Assembly (NCBI GenBank): GCA_039090855.1
Contig: CM076990.1
Coordinates: forward strand, 196,979,232-197,043,231
Direction: 5' to 3'
DNA from: Macrothele yani
Lineage: Eukaryota; Arthropoda; Arachnida; Araneae; Macrothelidae
Length of the DNA: 64,000 bases
Numbering within the stretch: the stretch's first letter is position 1; each line of letters begins with the position of its first letter. Position numbers and translations under genes: made by a program. Shown here in pieces: positions 1 to 10,925 of this stretch. The notes below the pieces were generated by a model that was given only the letters and a program-made list of their open reading frames with translations, did no database searches and was not told the origin of the DNA.

Positions 1-912
1 GCTGCGGAATTGTTGCTGGCGGCTGGTGAGGTGCTGCCAAGCGTCTTCCGTGAAGGTCCCACACGTGTTCGATTGGATTTAGGTCCTGGGACCTTGCGGG
101 CCAATCCATGCGTTGAATATCTTCACTCTCCAACAGCTCTGCGACAGCCACTGTACAATGAGGTGTAGCGTTGTCGTCCATGAAGAGGAACTCAGGACCC
201 ACAGCACCTCTAAACAGAAGCACGTGAGGCAGGATAACATCGGTACAATATCGGACACCAGTGACTGAACCTCCTTGGAAGATGTAGAGGTCAGTACGGC
301 TACCAAGCATGATACCGCCCCAAACGAGAACTCCGCCACCTCCAAACCGGTCCCTTTCGATGATGTTGGATGTGTGATTGCGTGTTCCCTGCTCTCTCCA
401 GATGTGTATACGTCCAGAATCGCTCGTCAGACTAAATCGGCTCTCATCCGTAAAAAGAACTCGACTCCATTTCTGATGTGCCCAGTTCTTGTGTTCCTGA
501 CACAACAGAAACTGCCGTCCCCGATGAGCAGGCGTTAATGGCACACACCGTACTGGTCGTCGCGCAAAAGATCATATCCTCTACTAAAGACATTTGTGCA
601 GCCTCCTGGTCACGGTTAAACGCGATTACGGACGTCCAGTTCTCTGTTGCATGTGCCTTGTGATTTCTCCCACTGTCTGCCGTCTGTCTCTTCTCGTCCG
701 ACGCCGTGGTTGGTCGTGGACGACCACTGCTAAACTTTCGGACAGCTGTTCCTGTCGTTTGAAATGCTCTCCAACCTCGTGAAACGATGCTGTGAGCGAT
801 CCCGAACTCCTCGGTCACACTAGTCACACTTCGACCTTCTTCCAACTTCCCAATGACGCGACCCCGGGTACAGTCATCCAGATGTCGTCTACCGGATTGC
901 CTTGTTGGCCAT
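1..912 (-). pseudogene. Tc1 transposase, family A, frameshifted and edge-truncated
   Basis: The start codon at 910-912 matches the start of copy 2 at 13803. The N-terminal paired-like helix-turn-helix region is readable (GRVIGKLEEGRSVTSVTEEF, then a SIVSRGWRAF stretch). After about 100 codons the frame is lost: continuing in register gives non-homologous residues, while downstream matches to copy 2 sit in other frames. The catalytic DDE region is present as DNA but not in one frame. This copy has TGG (Trp) where copy 2 has a TAG, so it records the ancestral codon. It encodes no functional protein as it stands. Confidence 0.85.
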
Positions 913-1174
913 ATCACACGGTGGCAGCAACTCGACGTCGTTCAAATCGATGTACACCGTGCAATACCTTTCACCGAATTGCTGAGCGTACACCGCCCGT
1001 GTGCTTTATATCCTTCCGACACTCATCCCCACCCCCGTCATGCTGCATATATGCGCATGCCCTACCGTACCGGACCCTAGTCTATCTCCTGAGCGGTCTT
1101 TCGGTCCGTTCTGCCTGCTCGTTCCGCTGTTATGCTAATTTCTCCTCTTCGTCCTTAATTTTTGCACACCAATG
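1..1174 (-). mobile_element. Tc1-like DNA transposon, family A, copy 1 (runs off left edge)
   Basis: The right terminus reads gtccttaatttttgcacacc followed by aatg and a TA dinucleotide at 1175-1176. It matches the terminal inverted repeat of a full copy of the same family at 13543-15089. The first base of the window aligns with about 14724 of that copy, so roughly 365 bp of this element lie outside the window. Cut-and-paste Tc1 elements insert at TA, and one flanking TA is visible. Sequence identity to copy 2 is high over the whole length, so both copies are fairly young. Confidence 0.9.
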
Positions 1175-1176
1175 TA

Positions 1177-1633
1177 GGACTGAAAACGTAGACGTTCTTT
1201 GCTGAGAACGTTTTCTATGTCTCATCGGTACCTATGAATAAGTTTATTTGAGCTAGCCTCAATGTCATGATCACTGGTCTCTTTCAAATCCCTGAAATGC
1301 TCAAACCTTTCCAGAACAACTTTGTAAGATTTCCTCCTGTTTGCTAAATTACTGATTAAAGAATCCATAATCTTAAAAAACATGTTAACTCTTGCTCAGT
1401 TATTACTCTCCATCCAGGCATATGGAGTGACCACTACAAATAATATGTTTTAAAAATTAATAGATTTTGTAAAATTATTTAAGTACAAATTTTCTTGGGT
1501 GATGGTGTTAAAATATTCATAAAAAAGCTCTCCCAGCTTGGCACCCCCTTGAATCTGGCCCCTGGGCTCGCTGTTTAAATCGACCCTGGTTACCACTGCA
1601 TTTATGCTTCTCTGGCACGTGGTTTATGTCAAG
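1177..1633. other. No gene seen
   Basis: AT-rich sequence between the Tc1 end and the SINE. I see no open frame with recognisable protein similarity, no tandem repeat and no inverted terminal repeats. Confidence 0.5.
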
Positions 1634-1905
1634 GGCCGTGGATGGCCTAGTGGTCAACGTCTGTGACTGCTACAGATAGGTCTCAGGTTCGATCCCAGAC
1701 AGGTGCGAACGCTCGACCTGCTAAATATCCGCTGTGCGTCGAATGGGCACGTTAAGCCGTCGGACCCCGGGTACTGTCTCCCCCGGTTATAAATAAGGGC
1801 ATCTTCCTACCCCCTTTTACATCGCTTCCGTTTCACTTTCCTGTCGAACTCTCCAGCCCAAAGCTTCCTATTTTTAAAGGTTGTTTAAGACCTGGGGTCA
1901 GATAC
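1634..1905 (+). repeat. tRNA-derived SINE, family A, plus copy
   Basis: Begins gggccgtggatggcctagtgg. The A-box-like tggcctagtgg and B-box-like ggttcgatccc of a type 2 RNA polymerase III promoter are about 45 bp apart, as in tRNA-derived SINEs. The body continues through ttaagccgtcggaccccggg to a tail near gacctggggtcagatacgcc. A second copy lies inverted at 2751-3037, which defines it as a dispersed family. I did not find a clean poly-A tail or target duplication, so this copy is old or the 3' end is of another type. Confidence 0.8.
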
Positions 1906-2164
1906 GCCCCCCTCCCCTTTTTTCAGTTGCAGGTTTAACGACAGATACTCCCTTTCTAAAATCCTCTACATATGATTTGGTTTCTGTCGAGTGAAAAAAT
2001 TTAAGTTTCCAGCAAAATGACTTCATTGATTAGTGTAAGTGCTTTGATATCTATTCAAGTAACTCATAAAGTCTTCTTCGACGTTTTCCTAATTGGCATA
2101 TTGCAGTGCTACAAACATGCATTTGTGTTCAAGCCTACATCTACGAGAGATAAATTATGACAAA

Positions 2165-2400
2165 CAACTACGTGGAAAAGCGTACCCATGGAAAAGTGGA
2201 CAAAACCTACATTACATTGACTACTGAAGGATCATTGCAGGACTGGAAAAGTAGACAAACACCTACAATGGAAAAGTGGACAAACATTTTTGTATATCAC
2301 TGTATCCTATCGTAGGTGTTTATCCACTTTTCCATTCACATCTACAATGGAAAAGTGGACAAACACTTACGTGGAAAAGCGTACCAATGGAAAAGTGGAG
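2165..2400. repeat. Cluster of a ~22-bp motif, direct and inverted
   Basis: The motif atggaaaagtggacaaacac (with cctac or ttac) occurs about six times in direct orientation between 2173 and 2395. It occurs once inverted at about 2313-2336 (gtaggtgtttatccactttt). Variants include ggaaaagcgtacc. The spacing is irregular, so this is not a simple tandem array. It could be the remains of a fold-back element with short inverted ends. It encodes nothing recognisable. Confidence 0.65.
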
Positions 2401-2750
2401 AATGATACCCTCCGTTTCTTCTCGAACCACCCTAAAAAGAGAAACCACTCCACCATTTAGAACAGAAAATCTGAGAGACACAAAAATGCATATGAATCAT
2501 AGTCAAGGACCTTAGCTAAAGACCCATAGTCAATAACCTTAGCTAACAACGACATACAGAGGCTGCAGACAATTCAGAGAAGCACATCGATATGCGTGTT
2601 TGGTGTAACCAAGAGAGAAAACGAAAGATCCCATGAATCACGGAAATGACAAGCGTGGAAGGTATAATGGTAAAAGTAAAAGCCCTCGAATGGCAATAGC
2701 TGGACATACTGATAGAGAAGATCAGATCAGATCATATATAGAGGATTTCA

Positions 2751-3037
2751 GGAAGGGAGTGTCTGACCCAGGTCTTAAGCAACCCTTAGAAATAGGAAGC
2801 TAGGAGATTTGGACGGGAGTGGTCGACACGAAAGTGACACGGAAACAAGGTAGAAAGGGGAGGAAGACGCCCTTATGTATTACCGGGAGACCAGTACCCG
2901 GGGCCCAACGGTTTAACGTGCCCATCCGACGCACGGCGGATATTTAGTGGTTCGAGCATTTGTACCTGCCTGGGATCGAACCCCACGTCTTATCCGTGGC
3001 AGTCACGATCGTTGACCACTAGGCCACTCGCGGCCCC
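2751..3037 (-). repeat. tRNA-derived SINE, family A, minus copy
   Basis: The reverse complement starts ggggccgcgagtggcctagtgg and carries gggttcgatcccaggcagg as B box. It then follows the plus copy at 1634-1905 through the same body and tail. The two copies are in opposite orientation about 845 bp apart, and many substitutions separate them. Confidence 0.8.
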
Positions 3038-3958
3038 GACTGCTAGAAGTACTGACCAACACTGCACAACTGCATTTCTACACTGGATACCAATGAATAG
3101 GAAAATACTCAGACGACCACGTGCAAGATGGGTAGATGAAATTGGAAAGCATGTCGGAGAGAATTACTTTAAGCACAGAGTTGTGAAAAGAAACTTGGGG
3201 AGACCTTCATCCGGCAGTGAACTGAGAATAGTTGATGATAATGATATAAATGTAGTCGGAAAATCAAAAAATGCATAGAAACCTTCCCTAGTGGTTGCAT
3301 TCATCCCGTAAAATATTTTTAAACATGACTTTAGAAGCGGTGATATCGTGTCCACAAACAGGAAAATGAACTTGTCAAAACGATGACGTAGGCACCAGAG
3401 ATGGAAACGGATCACGGGTCGACAATTTCTAGCGGGTCAAAGTGTTCCTGACCCAATTTCGAATCCGGTTTTATTTCCATTTTTTTTTGAAAAGAAAAAA
3501 CAAACAAACATTTCAAAGAAAAATGCGCACTCTGGAATTTTGTGCTCGCTATTGGTGCCCGCGAACTGCAAAAATGGTTTGTCATGCAATATGAAGGTAA
3601 AGTGTCCCCTCCTTCCGAGGGCAAATGATGAAAAACACATCCACATCTTTTTGGAAACTTTTCAACTCACCAGAAGCTTGTGAAAATTGGTTTTACTGTA
3701 AAATATATTCTCAAGAAAACAGCACAGACATCAAAATTAGGTGGAACAGCCTTAACATTACTGCGAAAGGACTTTTTGACTTTCGAAGATGTGTTTGTAA
3801 ACCTGTTTAAAACAGTTAGGTTATGTCTTGCAAATGAAGGACGACACTTTCGATACTTCCTGTAAGTGAGTAAATTATACGTTCCCACAATACATTTGTT
3901 TGATTTCCATATAACCTAAAATATCCACTGCGGAGATACTTTTTGAAATCCCCATATA
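3038..3958. other. No gene; possible decayed MITE
   Basis: From about 3391 the sequence reads caccagagatggaaacggat, then gggtc-containing text. It resembles the GGGTCGGGTC-rich block at 7256-7395 and may be a second degenerate copy of the same small non-autonomous element. The remainder is AT-rich with no recognisable coding similarity. Confidence 0.35.
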
Positions 3959-5041
3959 CACTATATTGACAAAATTCACCGGGCACCTAGAAGAGAAACA
4001 CAGCATAGCTTTTATTGGCATACATTACTACGGTGTCGGTCCACCTTTGGCCTTATGGCATGCACTGACCCTTCGAGACGTGCTTTCGACAAAGTTTTGG
4101 AACACAGCGATAGGCATGCGCTTCCATTCAGTACATAATGCTGCCGCTAACTGTTTCTTAGTAGTAGGCCCTGGCTCTAAACTTCTTATGCGGCGCTCTC
4201 ATTCTTCCTTCTATAGGATAACGAACAGGTTTCGGTGCTGGCCAGTCCACACACGATAAGGAATTATCGTCAAACCACGCCGTAACAGTCCTTGCTTTAT
4301 GGCTCGGTGCATTACATTGCTGGTACTAACAAGACTCGGTTCCATAGTATTGCCACGTAGTTGGGAGGGCATAATTGTCTGGAATATCGAGGTTGACGTG
4401 CTGGTTAACAAGTTTGTCCAAGATAACCAATGGGCTGAGACCATACCACGAAAAACACCCCCACACGAATACACTGCCAGCTCCAAATTTAACCGCAGGA
4501 ACAGTACACTGTGATATATAGCATTCCCCCGGCTGCCGCCATACCCACACACGGCCATCAGACTGATGGATCGTGTATCTGGATTCATCAGTCCATAGGA
4601 CCGGTTTCCATAGATCTACGGTCCACGATAAATGATCTTTACACCATGCTAAACGACGAGTAGTTGAGTGGAGTTGAAATGCTTATGAGCAACCGCACGA
4701 CCACGGTAACCCATGGAATGAGGTTATCTGCGAATGGTATATGTACATACCGAGATTCCAGCATTTTTACTTACCTGTACACTGAGGTTTTGTGCAGTAC
4801 TCCGTCGATTAGCTGTAACGACTCTGCTGAGGCTTCGACGTCCTCAGGACTATCACTGATTTTCTTTGGTCTCCCAGTGCGTTTTGCTGCTTCAGGCACG
4901 TCATGTGTCTTCCACTTATTCAGTACATCCAAAACAGTTGACTTGGGTATATTTAAACGCCTCTCGGTTTCTCTTATGGACAATTGACTATTATAACACC
5001 CAACAATCTCTTCTTTCTCAAAGTCAGTTCTCTCCTGCCAC
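3959..5041 (-). mobile_element. Tc1-like transposon, family K, degenerate
   Basis: The left terminus is cactatattgacaaaattcacc directly after a TA. Read on the minus strand, the element opens with a transposase N-terminus (ERTDFEKEEIVGCYNSQLSI, then a GRPKKISDSPED segment) typical of Tc1 helix-turn-helix domains. It continues with MWVWRQPGECYISQCTVPAV and KFGAGSVFVWGCFSWYGLSP, the region after the first catalytic Asp. The DLNPIE segment is unreadable, but ERRIRS remains. Several frameshifts split it. The right end is not seen because the element abuts the PLE at 5042, which may have inserted into it. Confidence 0.8.
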
Positions 5042-5180
5042 ATCCGAGTCTAATCTGGTCCCTTTCTTGGAGTGGAACACTCTGTAGAACGCTTTCAATG
5101 GCGGGAATAACGGCCTTAAGTCCGACTGGTTGGTAAAATGCAAATTTTGGTCCTTTTTGTAGAGTTTTCATCTCTTCCGG
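5042..5180 (-). pseudogene. Inverted PLE-1 N-terminal fragment
   Basis: On the minus strand this reads SPEEMKTLQKGPKFAF, followed by VIPAIESVLQSVPLQERDQ and IRLG. The LxKGPKFA motif marks the region upstream of the RT core in PLE proteins. The forward body starts just downstream of this segment in protein order (VDRLTRAVKQHRIGKAP). The fragment is therefore the missing piece turned around, not a separate element. It adjoins the Tc1 start at 5041 without a spacer. Confidence 0.8.
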
Positions 5181-5207
5181 TGAAAAAGACCGGGAAGAGA
5201 CATTGAC

Positions 5208-7044
5208 TGTGGGATATAGCTGGCGTGTGCCAGGGAGGTCTTAGTTGATCTCGGAGGTGTTGACAGATTAACTCGTGCTGTTAAACAACACCGAATCGGA
5301 AAAGCACCGAGAATACCCAAATCTGTCTCCAACCTCAAGAAAGACCACTCCCTGATCTTCACCCTCACAGACAAGTCCGGGAAAATTGCAGTAATGGACG
5401 AATCCGACTACTACAGGAAGCTGGAGGAGTTCATCACCTAGTCTGATTCCATTCTGCAAGCTGTAAATCCGCTTAACAAATGGGTGGCCAAGATTAAGCA
5501 AATAGCAAGAATGAAGGCGCTACCTGAAGTACTTAGAAGGGCTGCCAAGATCCCTCCGGGACCTAAGGTTCCTTTCCTTTTTGCTCGACTTAAACATCAT
5601 AAGCACGGCAATCCAATCAGACCTATTGTCAGCAGGAAATGCGCCCCTTCAGCAGATTTGGAAAAAGCACTCTCGTCCTTTTTGCGGCCGTTCCTACCGA
5701 TAGCCGAAGGTGTCCTACTCTCTTCAGCTGACTTCGCTTCCAGAGTGAGATCCACGACAGTGTCTCCAGGCGACATAATTGGAAGCTTTGACATCGAATC
5801 TTTATACCCCTCAGTGCCGGTGCATGAAGCCACCACAAACCTGAAGCGCTCTATCGCTGACTCGAACATGTACCCTTCGGAAACTGTGGAAGCTATTTCC
5901 AAACTACTGGATGCAGTCACGGACTCAAAAATTTTCAGCTTCCGATCCAGAATTTACAAACAAAACAAAGGGGTACCTATGGGGTCCTCGATGTCGGCGG
6001 TCCTTGCTGAAGCTGTCCTCCGACCTCTCGAAAATTAACTCTTGCAATCGTCGGCCACAGCTCCTAAAATATGGTTGAGATACGCTGACGATATTTTCTT
6101 TGTTTGGCAGCATGGACAAGCCAACATAAGTGATTTTCTCGGCAGAATGAACGATGCGCACCCAGATATTAAATTCACAGCAGATTATGAATCCGGAGGT
6201 GCATTACCTTTTCTGGATGTACTAGTAAGAAGATTACCCTCTGGTGCTCTTAGCACAGAGGTTTACTACAAACCCACCCACGTGGACAACCCCATACTCC
6301 CTGACTCAGCAGGCCCGGCCGCACGCAAATATGCCCTTTTTAAGTACAGAGCAAAGCGAGCTTTCGAACTCTCATCGAACAAGGCCAAATGCGAGGAGGA
6401 GATCCGTAGCCTTAGAAACCTAGCGGCTGCAGCGGGATACGACATGATCACATTCGACCAAATAGTCAGAAAGGCTGCAAAAACTGCTCTCGCACAGCCT
6501 CGTGCCAAAACCACGGCACAGCCAGCCCGGTTCGTGGGTTCGATTCCCTACATTCCTAGGCTAACGTACTTCCTGAAGAATGCTCTCCGAAGACTAGGTT
6601 ATGATATCGGCGTGACGGCTCCTAGACCTTAGTCAGATATCCTCGCAGCAGACCAGCGCGCATCACCTTCTACGCTCACTGAAGCCGGAGTCTATGCTAT
6701 TCCTTTGGATTATCCTGACGCATCCGTTAAATCCTACATCGGGATGACAAAAAGATCCTTCCAGATCCGTTTTTCTGAACACACCAAAGGGACGTTAAGG
6801 CCGGAAAGCTTACGACGGCGCTAGCCCGTGATGTTGCATCTGAAAGGGCAATTCCCAGATGGGAGATTTTAAGAAACTAACACCTTACGTCAGCGCAAGA
6901 GCTACTGCGCTTCGCGAAACCATCGAGATCATCACGCGACGGAATGTGTGTAACAAAGATGTAACCACGAGCCTTCCTTTCATATGGCACCAGCTTCTAG
7001 AAGTTACACGTGACCACCCGGCCCTGAGATCAAACAACCCGTGA
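5208..7044 (+). pseudogene. PLE-1 reverse transcriptase / GIY-YIG endonuclease, broken
   Basis: One frame carries the RT motifs in order. LKHHKHGNPIRPIV is the finger motif. SFDIESLYPSVPV holds the first catalytic Asp. QNKGVPMGSSMS is the primer-grip-side motif. RYADDIFFVW is the YxDD box. LPFLDVLVRR and YYKPTHVDNPILPDS follow in the thumb. Next come the linker RFVGSIPYIPRLTYFLKNAL and the GIY-YIG start GVYAIPL...SYIGMTKRSFQ...EHTKG. In-frame stops lie at 5439-5441 (TAG), 6036-6038 (TAA) and 6630-6632 (TAG). After EHTKG two frameshifts follow, with the C-terminal part (TTSLPFIWHQLLE) ending near 7044. RT copies element RNA, and the nuclease would nick target DNA. This copy cannot make a full protein. 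Confidence 0.9.
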
Positions 7045-7137
7045 CATCGTGCAAGTGTTTTACTTATTTTGAATTTAATTATATTCTTAAAAATACATTT
7101 GTTCAAGTTGTTTCTGCGATCTTTAGCTACTAAATGC

Positions 7138-7175
7138 CTGACGAAGCTACCCGGAGGTAGTGAAAGCTAGCATCT
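7138..7175 (+). ncRNA. Hammerhead-ribozyme-like motif in PLE-1 3' tail
   Basis: CTGACGA (7138-7144) is followed by a stem CTACC/GGTAG closed by a CGGA loop (7147-7160), then GAAA (7162-7165) and a minimal GC-TA-GC hairpin before ATC. Box order and stem II match the catalytic core of a type I hammerhead. PLEs are known to carry such motifs. The helix III side is imperfect (an extra A before the expected U16.1), and I could not build a convincing helix I. I treat this copy as a degenerate ribozyme. Confidence 0.5.
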
Positions 7176-7225
7176 TTTTATCATTTATTTTATACGCCTA
7201 ATAAACGGAGTTCACTTTTTATTTT

Positions 7226-7702
7226 ATTGTCTTTCACTTTCATATAGGGATCAGTTACAGATTCGGGCCGGGCCGGGTCGGGTTGGGTCGGGTCCAGGTC
7301 GGTTATAGAACCGGATCGGATCCGAGTTGGGTTCAATTATGTGACATGCGGGTACAAACTTTTTGACCCGTTTCCAAACTGTGGTAGGCACATGAATTGT
7401 TAACGTGCAGTATATCTCACCCCCCCCCCCCAAAAAAAAAACCCACACAAAAAAAAGACGATTTTCATCCTTTTACCTTTTTGTTATGAACGACGGGTAG
7501 TTTTAATTGTGAGTTCTGCTTTTTTCAGACTGGATGGATTGGATGGCCGATCTCCGTATCTTACAACTAAAGCCCGGATGTTCAAATACTAAAAACCTCC
7601 AAAATAAGCAAGCATTTATGCACTAAAAATCAAAAAATATGCACTAAAATAGAAGAAACATGCACTCAAAATTCCTGAAAGTTTTACTGTAAGATTCACA
7701 TA
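7226..7702. other. No gene; G-rich block and homopolymers
   Basis: 7256-7330 is a GGGTCGGGTC-rich stretch, 7421-7431 a C run and 7432-7441 an A run. From about 7590 the sequence is AT-rich with repeats of atgcactaaaa, which recur as tatgcaaaaa-like text at 8440-8515 on the other side of the Tc1 fragment. I see no coding similarity. Confidence 0.5.
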
Positions 7703-8385
7703 CACTAGCTAATCAAAAATACCCGAATACTTGCTTATTCAGAAATTCCCCGTAACAGGAAAGGAATTAGTATCGAGTTGCTGCTATCACAGCCTTTGTT
7801 CTACTGGAAAATATTTCCAGTAGATTCTGGAATGTTGAAAAAATCAGTACTTTCAAGTTCTTGCACACCCATTTCATCAACTTTTCCCTGCACAGATTTT
7901 GGTGAATAAAAGGGCCTTCACCCAGGCACGTTACCAGACAATGAAGTTCAGAGGGGCGACTGATGATGAAGGTCGGGCAAAAAGGTGTAAAACAGGATGG
8001 ACAAAAGATAAAAAAGAGGTCGTGCACTAAACTGGAGTGTGAATCGCTAGGACGGGCAAAAAAAAAAAAAACGCGTTTCGAGTAAGACGTTTTCTGGTTA
8101 CTTGTCTGTTTTCACTGAAGTGTTGTCATAACTTTGGGAGCACAGAATTGTTGAGAATGGCATGATAGGCCGTAGCGTTAAGATTCTTCAGCAGTGAAAA
8201 TAGGGGAACCCAACCCATACCATGAAAAACAGCCCCAGTGCACACCTTCTCTCGTTTATTGGACAGTAGACTAAACATCTCTCTTTTGATCGGAAGTGTA
8301 TTCGTTTGAGTACTGCCTTTCTGTAATGGGGGAGAAATTTCTAACAAGTGGTTTCACTATTGCACTATGTGATGCGTTAGGTGTC
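7703..8385 (-). mobile_element. Tc1-like fragment, family J, copy 2
   Basis: The left end (cactagctaatcaaaaatac, then gaatacttgcttattcagaaattccccgtaac) aligns with the left end of the better copy at 17808. It shares aggaaaggaattagtatcgagttg and ctatcacagcct. A later block, agggccttcaccc, also matches. The rest has drifted and contains deletions. No transposase motif is readable. The right end is approximate. Confidence 0.65.
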
Positions 8386-10286
8386 TAGAAAACGACCATT
8401 TCGTTTTTCAAAAGTGCTTTTCTAGAAAAATTTCAGGATATATGCAAAAACATGCACTAAATGTGAAAATATGATTTTATTCCTCAAAGTGACTAAATAT
8501 GCAAAAATATCCGTTTTTCTTGAACATCATTAGAATCTTATTTAAATCTTATTTGAGTTTCGTGATGTCTACGTTAAAAAAAAAGGTCATGAGCTATCGC
8601 AAAATTTTTGTCCCAAAATTCTAGGGTTTTTTTCGGGAAGAATGAAGCTACGTAAACAGCGCATGGAGCCACCACAGGCTTCCCTGTCTTACAACAGCTA
8701 TTTATTAAAATAATAAAAATCACTTCTAAATGTTTTTCTTAAATTCAAAATTTTAAGAGTCCTTTGCACGAAATGCTGCATCATCCGAAGGCAAATCAAA
8801 GATTGTTCCTTACAAAAATAGAGAAAATTATAGAATAATATCTTCCGCAACTCTACGTAAGGCACAGTAATTTTTCTAAGGCATAAAGTTTCACTCTGCT
8901 TTATAAAGAAGATTTAAAGAACAGAGCCATCAGATTCGAAGAAATGAATTTCCGTTTCTCTATCCCATAAAAAAAAATACAAATTTACTGAAGGCAGCGA
9001 TTAGACTACAGAATTTATAGGTCGAATTTCTCATCCACAAAGCAAAAGATTTCTCCAAATAGTGCTGAATACAATTCCATTAAAATTAGACGAAGGAATT
9101 CCTGAGAAACAGTCAGATTTTCAATGAGGAACAACAGTCACGACAACAGAAGCTCGAGTGTGTGTGTGTGGGGGGGCCTAATTATCGTACAGGGAAGGCA
9201 CAATATTTTGAAGTGCAAATTTTTCCCAAAAATTCTGTTTCATATAGATTTAGCAAGACTTTTACGACGTCATTATCCCTATTAAAAAAAGAAAACCTCA
9301 TGTACGAACTGCATGTACTACCGAGAAAAATGAACATGATCCCTAATGTGTAAGTGGCCTTTAACAACTTATTATTTCTTCGAGATTTTATATAACTTTC
9401 TTATATTTCCTATCATAAGGCTCTTCATGAATTTTAATTTGAAACCTGATAAGTAATATCAACTTTTTAAACTACAATTACGAAAATGTTATCTTTCTAC
9501 TACACTCTCCCAGCTATTCGCTCAGAGGGATCCTTCCAATTAACGGAGTAGTACACACTACTGAATTTAACCGAAATTTTATTTTATACAACAAAATTTC
9601 AGTGAAACATTTCAACATTATCTTCTGGTTACTGTAATGGTATTCGTTTCAAATTTCACTAATTAAAACATTACTATCCCACTATTTGTCAGTTGAAATC
9701 GTAGCACTGTAGCTTCGAAGTCTTAAGCACATGTTTCCTCACCCATCGCATTTATATAATTTCTCAGAAATTAAACTACTTGTTTCCCACCTAGATGTCT
9801 ACATCTGTGGTAAGTTACATTTGATTCCGTGCATTCTTTCATGTTGTAGTATTTTCAAAGTCAAGCAGGGAATTTCTGAAGCCAGTTAAAATTTATTTTA
9901 ACTGGATGAATTCAAAGTTATTCTTTCTGCAGACAGAATGCTATTGCTGCTCTTTTGAAAGCATCAAGATAAGTTAACTTCACAGATTCTTTCCGGAAAG
10001 AATCATGATCCATTAACTCTCTAAATAGAAAGCCTTTTGTTTTAGCCCCTAAGATCGATCAGCTCCATTTGTCCAAAACCACTTTTGCAACAACATCTTC
10101 ACTCGTGTACACAAATTACATTACATTCTCGGAAACCATTCTACTTTTCTGTGCAAGAGCAAGACTTAGGGCAGCTGTTAAGTTCCTTTCAGAAATTCCA
10201 AAAGCTTTCGTAGACTTGTCGATACTTCTTTGGCACCTATCGCCAATAAATACGTCATTTTTCATTGCCTCTACTCTTCATTTCCC
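8386..10286. other. No gene seen in ~1.9 kb
   Basis: AT-rich sequence with scattered A runs and a short GT run near 9160. I see no recognisable protein similarity on either strand, no obvious tandem array and no terminal inverted repeats. Short open frames here show no family signature. Confidence 0.5.
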
Positions 10287-10437
10287 CCTAATTTAAGGTC
10301 ACTGGTTCCAGGGAAGGGAGAGAGCCAGTGCCGTAAGACAAACACAACATCCATGCCTCACCGGGATTCGAACCCGGACCCCTTACTGACGAATGATCAT
10401 AGGCCAGCGCCTTAGACCACTGCGCCACCAGGGCGGC
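10287..10437 (-). repeat. SINE B copy 1, 3'-truncated
   Basis: On the minus strand it starts gccgccctggtggcgcagtgg (A box tggcgcagtgg), carries ccgggttcgaatcccggtga (B box) and continues to ccagtgaccttaaattag. The last ~80 bp and poly-A of the family consensus are missing. The tRNA-like head abuts the PLE-2 fragment at 10438. Confidence 0.85.
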
Positions 10438-10925
10438 TCATCACAGTTCTGACGGTCACGGATTTTGTGAGTTGTTCCCACGCGCTTGAAAGAGATGAAG
10501 TCGACGCCATGTCGTTGACAAGGTGTGAAGAGTTCCGGTATATGTGGAAAGCTTCTGAGGTATTAAAAATTTATGGTTATTTTCGTGACAATGTTGGGCT
10601 ATAGACGACTTCTTCAGTTGATATTTCCGTACGTAGGTCTTGTGTTTCTTCACATGAAAATTTAAAGCCCTGCGAGTCTGTCCTATATATGAAAATCCAC
10701 ATTCACTAGGTATCTAATAAATTCCTCAGGAATTTATGTCTTCGACGTAGTCTTTTGATCCGTGAAACTTCTTCTTGTTCATGGGTTTGAAAATATTTTT
10801 AACTTTGAAATTACAACTTTTGAGGATTTTTGAAATTCGAAAGCAAATCTGAGGGGCAAATGGAATAAAAGCCCAATTCTTTCGTATTGGGAGGTCTATT
10901 GGCGTGAGCGAGAAGACAGGCTGAC
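10438..10925 (-). pseudogene. PLE-2 GIY-YIG endonuclease fragment (minus unit of inverted pair)
   Basis: The minus-strand reading is PFAPQICFRISKILKSCNF, then HGSKDYVEDINS, a stop, GIY, another stop, and IPSECGFSYIGQTRRALNF. This is the linker and start of a GIY-YIG nuclease, and HKTYVRKYQLKKSSIAQHCH follows. A frameshift occurs near HKFLIPQKLST. The RT domain is absent, so the unit is 5'-truncated. It is joined head-to-head with a plus-strand unit at 10926, and a SINE lies at its 3' side. The protein family is PLE, but it is clearly distinct from PLE-1. Confidence 0.82.

Larger units (their letters stand above)
5042..7225 (+). mobile_element. Penelope-like retroelement PLE-1 with 5' inversion
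   Basis: The locus has a 139-bp inverted N-terminal fragment on the left (5042-5180), followed by a forward body. The body has a PLE reverse transcriptase, the PLE linker and a C-terminal GIY-YIG endonuclease, then a 3' tail. PLEs are retroelements distinct from LTR and LINE elements. Their canonical proteins join RT to GIY-YIG, and that order is seen here. The boundaries are approximate because I see no clear target duplication. The left neighbour is the Tc1 at 3959-5041. Confidence 0.88.

Noticed and set aside
5484..6632. LTR or LINE retrotransposon
   Set aside because: The RT is followed by a GIY-YIG nuclease with the PLE linker. No RNase H, integrase, APE or LTRs are present.
7256..7330. 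Telomere-like or G-quadruplex repeat
   Set aside because: The GGGTC-type repeats are irregular and also occur near 3393. They look like a small decayed element. A structural role cannot be judged by eye.
9160..9353. Plus-strand 63-codon frame after a GT/G run
   Set aside because: No family signature, low-complexity start and AT-rich context. Probably chance.
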